From: Mycobacterium sp. PO1
GTDB taxonomy: Bacteria; Actinomycetota; Actinomycetes; Mycobacteriales; Mycobacteriaceae
DNA length: 64,000 nt
Assembly (NCBI RefSeq): GCF_017312405.1
Contig: NZ_BLTG01000023.1
Location: 1 to 64,000, forward strand
Reading direction: 5' to 3'
The notes under the pieces were generated by a model. It did not search any database. It was given only the letters and a program-made list of their open reading frames with translations, and was not told the DNA's origin. Of this stretch, positions 58,167 to 64,000 are shown in pieces; positions within the stretch are counted from its first letter, which is position 1, and every line of letters begins with the position of its first letter. A program made the position numbers and the translations under genes.

Positions 58167-59013
58167 CCGAGGTCCACGCGAGCTCGGCGGGAAAGGAACC
58201 GGTCGAGGGCGGAAACGCCGGGATGGGCACCCAGTATCTGGAGGTCCGCGGACTGACCGTCGACTTCGACGGCTTCAAGGCGGTCTCCGAGGTGGACCTC
58301 ACGCTGTTCCAGGGCGATCTGCGGTTTCTCATCGGTCCCAACGGCGCCGGTAAGACCACGGTCATCGACGCGATCACCGGATTGGTGCCGGCGAGCGGGT
58401 CGGTCAACAAGTCCGGTGTGGAGTTGTTGGGCAAGAAGGTGCATCAGATCGCCCGGCGCGGCGTCGGGCGGACCTTCCAGACCGCCAGCGTGTTCGAGGA
58501 ACTCTCGGTGCTGCAGAACCTCGACATCGCCGCCGGAGCCGGGCGGTCGGTGTGGACGATGCTGCGGCGCCGTCACGGCGTGCTCCCTGCGATCGAGCAG
58601 GCGCTGCACACGATCGGGTTGACCCATCTGGCCGACCAACCCACCGGGATTCTGGCCCACGGCCAGAAACAGTGGCTGGAGATCGGGATGCTGCTGGTGC
58701 AGAACGCCGACGTGCTGCTGCTCGACGAACCCGTCGCCGGCATGAGTCACGAAGAGCGTGAGGAGACCGGAAACCTGTTGCGCCGCATCGGCGCCGAACG
58801 CACCGTCGTCGTCGTCGAACACGACATGGACTTCATGCGCGAGTTCGCGACGTCGGTGACGGTGCTCGCCCGCGGGCAGGTGATCGCCGAGGGGTCGGTG
58901 GCCGAGGTACAGGCCAATCCCAGGGTTCAGGAGGTCTACCTCGGGACCGCGGCTGCCGGATCGGCGGAGGCCGAGGAGACCGGCGCTGCCGAACTGATCG
59001 AGGAGAAGTCCTG

Positions 59014-59014
<1 letters not shown>
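58163..59014 (+). CDS. urtD: urea ABC transporter ATP-binding protein UrtD
   Basis: 283-residue ATPase. Walker A GPNGAGKTT is near residue 57, then VGRTFQTASVFEELSVLQNL, signature-region LAHGQKQWLEIGMLL (the LSGGQ equivalent in UrtD is altered to AHGQK), Walker B VLLLDEPVAGM and EHDMDFMREFA. The start is ATG 58163 overlapping the urtC stop; the longer open frame is spurious. Pairs with UrtE to power import. Confidence 0.93.
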
Positions 59015-59706
<692 letters not shown>

Positions 59707-59736
59707 CGCTTTCCGACACCGGGCAGACATGTCACG

Positions 59737-60738
59737 GTGGAGGCCATGGCACGACGTCTCCCCGACAGCGCAGCGCGCAGGCGGCGCCACCGCAGTTGGC
59801 TGACGGCGGCGCTCAGCGTCATCGGAGCTTTCGGCGCGGGAAGGGTGCTCGCGCCCAGTGTGGCCGTCGGGCACTTCCACTCTGCTGAGGCGATGGACCG
59901 CTACTTCGCCGCGTATGACCGCGCCATGGCCAAGATGCCGAATCCACAGCAGGTGCTGGACATTCGCACGGCCTTCGGTGTCGTACGGGTGTACCGATTC
60001 GCCGGCGCGCGGAGGGGCGCACCGCTGTTCCTGCTGCCCGGCGCCCGATCGGGCACGCCGGTCTGGGCGGACAACATGCCGTCGCTGCTGGCACACCGTT
60101 CGGTGTACACGGTGGACCTGCTGGGAGAACCGGGGCGCAGCATCCAAACCCGTCCGATCACCGATGCCCACGACCAGGCCGCCTGGCTGCACGAGGTCCT
60201 CGACCAGCTGCCCGATACCGAGGTCAATCTGCTCGGGCTCTCGCTCGGCGGGTGGAGCGCGACCAACCTCGCACTGCGCGACCGCAGTCATATCAGAACA
60301 TTGACCTTGGTCGAGCCCGTGCAGGTGGTCGACGGCCTGTCGCCGGCGGCGATCCTGCGCTCCATACCGGCGAGTGTGCCCGGATTTCCGAAGGCCTGGC
60401 GCAACAGCTTTGCTAGTTGGACCGCCGGCGGTGCCCCGGTGCGGGACGTGCCCGAGGCGGCGATGATCGAGGCCGGTATGCAGGCGTATCGCACGCGCAC
60501 CCCGACGCCGGACCGGATCAGCCCCGAGCAGTTGACGACTCTGAAAGTTCCCACGTTGGTGATACTCGCCGCCGAGTCGCCGATGCACGACGCGCGCGCA
60601 GGCGCGCGGACCGCCCGAACCGCATTGCCGACGGCCACAGTGAAGATCTACGACGGCGCGTCTCATGCGATCAACGGCGAAAGACCCGAGCAGATCGCAG
60701 CCGATGTCGCGGCGTTCCTGGGGAAGCACCGGTCATAG
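59737..60738 (+). CDS. alpha/beta hydrolase with N-terminal anchor
   Basis: 333 residues. A basic N-terminus and a hydrophobic stretch (WLTAALSVIGAFGAG, about residues 25-40) could be a signal anchor. The hydrolase core has the oxyanion region LLPGARSGTPVW, nucleophile LGLSLGGWSATNL near residue 170 and the late DGASHAING His. GTG at 59737 or ATG at 59746 are both possible; neither has a well spaced ribosome site. It is 30 bases after urtE but probably unrelated to urea. Substrate unknown. Confidence 0.75.
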   Translation: MEAMARRLPDSAARRRRHRSWLTAALSVIGAFGAGRVLAPSVAVGHFHSAEAMDRYFAAYDRAMAKMPNPQQVLDIRTAFGVVRVYRFAGARRGAPLFLLPGARSGTPVWADNMPSLLAHRSVYTVDLLGEPGRSIQTRPITDAHDQAAWLHEVLDQLPDTEVNLLGLSLGGWSATNLALRDRSHIRTLTLVEPVQVVDGLSPAAILRSIPASVPGFPKAWRNSFASWTAGGAPVRDVPEAAMIEAGMQAYRTRTPTPDRISPEQLTTLKVPTLVILAAESPMHDARAGARTARTALPTATVKIYDGASHAINGERPEQIAADVAAFLGKHRS

Positions 60739-60813
60739 CCCGTTTCTGCACGGCGCGCCGCGAAATTCGTACAAACGCGCGACGTCGCCGCGAATGTCGT
60801 CCATCGTTGAGCC

Positions 60814-61368
60814 GTGGGCACTTCCGAGGAGCCGATCATTCTCGCCGAGTACGGCGGACTGGTGATCGCCGAACGAGGGCCTGAGGTCATCCTGGTCGAC
60901 CGCGGCAGCGGCCCGACCGAAATCGTCGTATTCGTGCTCGTGGTCGTCACCGTGGTGTTCGGCGGCTTCGGCGCGGTGTCGGTGTGGTCGGCCGCCGCGG
61001 GCGGCATGTCCGCAGGCTCGGCGTGGCTCGGCGTTGCGCTGCTCGCGGTGGCGGCCGCGGCGGCAACGGCGATGTATGTGTCCGTCAACGCATTGCGCCG
61101 CCGACGGGGTCGTCCTCTGACCTCCTTCACACCGGTCGCGGTGTTCGACCGGGCCACCCGGGTGTACCGCGACGGCGCCGGGGCAGAGGTCGCGCCGGTG
61201 GACCAGGTCAGATTCGAGCGCCGGATGCACATGACATCGAGTTCAGCCAAGCTGGTCGCCGTCACGCCGAACGGCACGCGGGTCCTCAAGCGCGGCCACC
61301 CGTTCGGTGGCGGCATCGGCGACCTCGACGCGGTGCTCACACGTGTAGTCCACGGCGCCCCGCACTGA
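60814..61368 (+). CDS. two-TM membrane protein of unknown function
   Basis: 184 residues. A short cytoplasmic N-terminal segment (EPIILAEYGGLVIAERGPEVILVDRG) precedes two hydrophobic helices (about 34-58 and 69-93), then a basic loop LRRRRGRPL and a soluble C-terminal domain (TPVAVFDRATRVYRDGAGAEVAPVDQV). GTG start. No family was recognised. Convergent with hisS across a hairpin. Confidence 0.65.
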   Translation: MGTSEEPIILAEYGGLVIAERGPEVILVDRGSGPTEIVVFVLVVVTVVFGGFGAVSVWSAAAGGMSAGSAWLGVALLAVAAAAATAMYVSVNALRRRRGRPLTSFTPVAVFDRATRVYRDGAGAEVAPVDQVRFERRMHMTSSSAKLVAVTPNGTRVLKRGHPFGGGIGDLDAVLTRVVHGAPH

Positions 61369-61400
61369 CGAGCGCGCGGTCCGGCACGGAGTGTCGCCAT

Positions 61401-61418
61401 GCGGACGCACGCGTCCGC
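61401..61418. terminator. hairpin between the two-TM gene and hisS
   Basis: GCGGACGC-AC-GCGTCCGC is an 18-bp perfect palindrome (8-bp arms) in the 59-base gap between convergent genes, ten bases from the hisS stop. Likely a bidirectional terminator. Confidence 0.5.
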
Positions 61419-61427
61419 GGAACCGTC

Positions 61428-62717
61428 TCAGCCCAGTCGGGACAGCACGTCGGCGACGACGTCGGCGACCGCCACGTCGACCTGCTCTCCGGTCGCCAGG
61501 CTCTTGACGCCGACGGTCCCAGCCTGCAGGTCCCGGTCACCGGCCACCAGCGCGATCGAGGCGCCCGAGCGGTCGGCGCCTTTCATGCCGGCCTTGAGGC
61601 TGCGGTCACCGTAGGCGACGTCCACGCGCACACCGGCCGCGCGCAGCCGCGCGGCCAACACCGCCAGGGCGACCTTGGCGTCACCGCCGAGCGGTACCGC
61701 ATACACGTCCACCCGTGCCGCGTCGGCGGCGCTCTTACCCTCCGCGCGCAAGGCGAGCAGCGTGCGATCGACGCCGAGCCCGAATCCGATCCCGGACAGG
61801 TCCTGCCCGCCCAGCTGACGCATCAACCCGTCGTAGCGACCGCCGCCCCCGATGCCGGACTGGGCGCCCAGGCCGTCATGGACGAACTCGAACGTCGTCT
61901 TGGTGTAGTAATCCAGCCCGCGCACCATGCGCGGATTGATCGTGTACGCCACGCCGAGGGCATCCAGATGCGCCAGCACCGTCTCGAAATGGCTCTTGGC
62001 CGCCTCGGAGAGGTGATCGAGCATCACCGGCGCGGCGGCGGTCATCTCCCGCACCGCGGGCCGCTTGTCGTCGAGCACCCGCAGCGGGTTCACCTGCGCG
62101 CGCCGCCGGGTCTCGTCATCGAGGTCCAACCCGAACAGGAACTCCTGCAACAACTCCCGATACTGCGGACGGCAGCTGTCATCACCCAGCGAGGTGATCT
62201 CCAGGCGGAACCCGTCCAATCCCAGAGACCGGAAGCCGGCGTCGGCGACGGCGATCACCTCGGCGTCCAGGGCCGGGTCGTCCACGCCGATCGCCTCCAC
62301 CCCGACCTGCTGCAGCTGCCGGTACCGGCCGGCCTGCGGACGCTCGTAACGGAAGAACGGACCCGAGTAGGCGAGCTTGACCGGCAATGCACCCCGGTCC
62401 AGCCCGTGCTCGATGACGGCCCGCATCACTCCCGCGGTGCCTTCCGGGCGCAGGGTCACCGACCGGTCGCCGCGGTCGGCAAAGGTGTACATCTCCTTGG
62501 ACACCACGTCGGTGGACTCCCCCACGCCGCGGGCGAACAGCGCGGTGTCCTCGAAGATCGGCAGCTCGATGTGCCCGTAGCCGGCGCGGCGCGCCGCCTC
62601 CAGCAACGCCGCACGCACCGCGACGAACTCCGCCGATTCCGGCGGTACGTAGTCCGGCACGCCCTTCGGCGCCCGGAAGGCATGCAGAGGTGAGGAACTG
62701 GCAGAAGTGTCGGTCAC
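61428..62717 (-). CDS. hisS: histidyl-tRNA synthetase
   Basis: 429-residue class II synthetase. Motif 2 [18 protein letters not shown] and [23 protein letters not shown], histidine-specific [18 protein letters not shown], motif 3 [15 protein letters not shown] and the C-terminal anticodon domain are complete. GTG start. It overlaps the upstream MBL gene by four bases (GTGA), the same pairing as M. tuberculosis Rv2581c-hisS. Confidence 0.96.
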   Translation of the reverse strand: MTDTSASSSPLHAFRAPKGVPDYVPPESAEFVAVRAALLEAARRAGYGHIELPIFEDTALFARGVGESTDVVSKEMYTFADRGDRSVTLRPEGTAGVMRAVIEHGLDRGALPVKLAYSGPFFRYERPQAGRYRQLQQVGVEAIGVDDPALDAEVIAVADAGFRSLGLDGFRLEITSLGDDSCRPQYRELLQEFLFGLDLDDETRRRAQVNPLRVLDDKRPAVREMTAAAPVMLDHLSEAAKSHFETVLAHLDALGVAYTINPRMVRGLDYYTKTTFEFVHDGLGAQSGIGGGGRYDGLMRQLGGQDLSGIGFGLGVDRTLLALRAEGKSAADAARVDVYAVPLGGDAKVALAVLAARLRAAGVRVDVAYGDRSLKAGMKGADRSGASIALVAGDRDLQAGTVGVKSLATGEQVDVAVADVVADVLSRLG

Positions 62718-63403
62718 GGGGTCAAACCTTCGAGAAAGGGGTTGGTGCGGCGTTCGAGACCGATCGTGGTCCTCTCGCCGTGCCCCGGCAGAACCAGGGT
62801 CTCGTCGTCGAGCACGAGCAGTTTCGTGACGATCGATTCCAGCAGATCGCGGCCGCTGCCGCCGGGCAGGTCGGTGCGACCCACCGACTGCTTGAACAAG
62901 GTGTCACCGGTGAAGGCCACGGACTCGGGCCCGCTCTCCACGCCGCCGTCGACCCGGAACACCACCGAGCCCTGCGTGTGGCCCGGCGTGTGATCGACCG
63001 CGACGGTGATGCCGCCCAGTTCGATCTTGTCGCCGTCCCGGTCCAGCTCGACGACCTGGCGGGGCTCGCGGAACATCGCCGCCACCGCTATCCGGCCGAC
63101 ACCGGCGAAAAAACCCGCACCGAAACCCTTGATCGGGTCTGCCAGCATGAACCGGTCCGCCGGGTGGATGTAGGTGGCGCAGCCGTAGGTGTCGGCCACC
63201 TTCTGGGCCGACCACATGTGGTCGATGTGGCCGTGGGTGAGCAGCACGGCCGCCGGGGTGAGGCGGTTCTCGTCGAGGATGCGGCGCAGCGGACCCATCG
63301 CCCGCTGGCCCGGGTCGACGACGATGGCGTCGGCGCCCTGGCGCGGGGCCAGCACGTAGCAGTTGCACGCCAGCATGCCGGCCGGGAATCCGGTGATCAA
63401 CAC
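62714..63403 (-). CDS. MBL fold metallo-hydrolase (glyoxalase II-like, Rv2581c type)
   Basis: 229 residues. The metal motif [12 protein letters not shown] (HxHxDH) is near residue 57, further ligands His in [13 protein letters not shown] and Asp in [16 protein letters not shown], and the last His in [11 protein letters not shown]. The start is the GTG at 63403 ([16 protein letters not shown]), as in homologues; a further GTG at 63433 is possible. Family members hydrolyse glutathione or other thiol esters, but mycobacteria use mycothiol, so the natural substrate is uncertain. Translationally coupled to hisS. Confidence 0.88.
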   Translation of the reverse strand: MLITGFPAGMLACNCYVLAPRQGADAIVVDPGQRAMGPLRRILDENRLTPAAVLLTHGHIDHMWSAQKVADTYGCATYIHPADRFMLADPIKGFGAGFFAGVGRIAVAAMFREPRQVVELDRDGDKIELGGITVAVDHTPGHTQGSVVFRVDGGVESGPESVAFTGDTLFKQSVGRTDLPGGSGRDLLESIVTKLLVLDDETLVLPGHGERTTIGLERRTNPFLEGLTP

Positions 63404-63520
63404 GCCTCCCAGCTTCCCATGCCCAGGTCGCACCGCTGTTCACGAGGGTCGCGGCGCCCTCACTCGCCGTGAACTGGCACACTCGGTGCCGACCGGATCG
63501 ACTGCAAGGAGGGACCCGGG

Positions 63521-64000
63521 GTGCCGACGAACGAACAACGGCGGGCGACAGCCAAGCGCAAGCTGGAGCGTCAGCTCGAGCGACGGGCCGAGAAGGACCG
63601 CAAACGCCGGACATACACGATCGTCGGCTCGGCGGTCGCCGCGGTGGTCGTGATCGGCGCCGTGATTGCCACCATCGTCCTCACTACCGGCAATTCCGAT
63701 TCCACCGCCTCGGGGTCGTCGACCGAGGCGTCCGAGACGACCGGGCAGACGCCCGAGCAGGATCCGTTCGACGCTCCGCAGCCGGGCGAAGTCGCCGCCC
63801 TGCCTCAGTTCACCGCCCCGGACGGACTCGGGCAGAACTGCGAGTACCCGGCCGCGCAGGAGGCCAGCAAGGCGAACAACCCGCCCCGCACCGGCGAGGT
63901 GCCCACCGAGCCGGCCCAGGTCAGCGCCAGCATGGAGACCAACCAGGGCAATATCGGGTTGCAGTTGGACAACGGCAAATCACCGTGCACCGTCAACAGC
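63521..64000 (+). CDS. ppiB: peptidyl-prolyl isomerase, cyclophilin type (5' part)
   Basis: Open from the GTG at 63521 to the window edge, 160 codons so far. A basic leader PTNEQRRATAKRKLERQLERR and one transmembrane helix (about residues 33-52, VGSAVAAVVVIGAVIATIVL) precede a Ser/Thr/Glu/Pro-rich linker and the beginning of the cyclophilin region (SMETNQGNIGLQLDNGKSPCTVN). The leader matches M. tuberculosis Rv2582. A membrane-anchored isomerase facing the cell wall is inferred. AAGGAGG precedes the start. Confidence 0.88.
   Translation, partial: MPTNEQRRATAKRKLERQLERRAEKDRKRRTYTIVGSAVAAVVVIGAVIATIVLTTGNSDSTASGSSTEASETTGQTPEQDPFDAPQPGEVAALPQFTAPDGLGQNCEYPAAQEASKANNPPRTGEVPTEPAQVSASMETNQGNIGLQLDNGKSPCTVNS

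Overview
The window is chromosomal DNA from a mycobacterium, most likely an environmental or fast-growing (Mycolicibacterium-type) species. The base composition is very GC-rich, GTG starts are frequent, and many gene junctions overlap by 1-8 bases. The housekeeping backbone follows the order known from Mycobacterium tuberculosis Rv2533c-Rv2582: nusB, efp, pepQ, a 4-TM protein, aroB-aroK-aroC, a prepilin peptidase, aroE, mltG, ruvX, alaS, rarA, the Rv2566-Rv2569-type set, aspS, a YpfJ-type metallopeptidase, the Rv2578c-type radical SAM gene, hisS, an Rv2581c-type hydrolase and ppiB. No RNA genes, insertion sequences, prophage or CRISPR arrays were seen, and no stretch over 300 bases lacks a gene.

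Layout. 0-14 kb: translation and transcription factors (nusB, efp, alaS), the shikimate pathway (aroB, aroK, aroC, aroE, but no 3-dehydroquinate dehydratase where M. tuberculosis has it), mltG and ruvX. 14-17 kb: a ClC antiporter divergent from a MarR regulator with a 17-bp palindrome at the clc start codon, then two small membrane-protein genes with divergent SigF-like promoters. 17-27.7 kb: rarA, a DUF3097 gene, then four overlapping genes (DUF2126/transglutaminase, ATP-grasp/alpha-E, transglutaminase, zinc peptidase) that look like a peptide-bond-forming and cleaving system. 27.8-36.1 kb: a carbohydrate or polyol operon (DeoR regulator, FGGY kinase, four-part ABC importer, SDR dehydrogenase, BtpA/SgcQ TIM-barrel protein). 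36.1-45.4 kb: HxlR/thiolase pair, aspS with two F420-type nitroreductase-family genes, SRPBCC protein, esterase and two metallopeptidases.

45.4-50.8 kb: a TetR-controlled acyl-CoA locus (thioesterase, TetR, amidohydrolase, two acyl-CoA dehydrogenases) with three copies of a 15-bp GGTAAYGNCRTTACC-type operator. 50.8-54.5 kb: an Rv2578c-type radical SAM gene and a HelD-type RNA polymerase-associated helicase read divergently from a 66-bp gap holding a near-perfect mycobacterial LexA box; a small secreted protein follows. 54.6-59.7 kb: urea importer operon urtABCDE with a GlnR-like site, but no urease in view. 59.7-64 kb: a hydrolase, a membrane protein, hisS, an MBL hydrolase and the 5' part of ppiB.

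The most unusual sequence features are three repeat arrays built on a GGAG...start-codon theme: a 40-bp duplication between efp and nusB, a 33-bp four-copy array forming an Arg-rich mini-ORF that bridges urtB and urtC (resembling MIRU elements), and a 30-bp four-copy array inserted in frame in the DUF2126 gene. Strong follow-up candidates are the LexA/HelD arrangement, the four-gene ATP-grasp/transglutaminase operon and the orphan sugar pathway.
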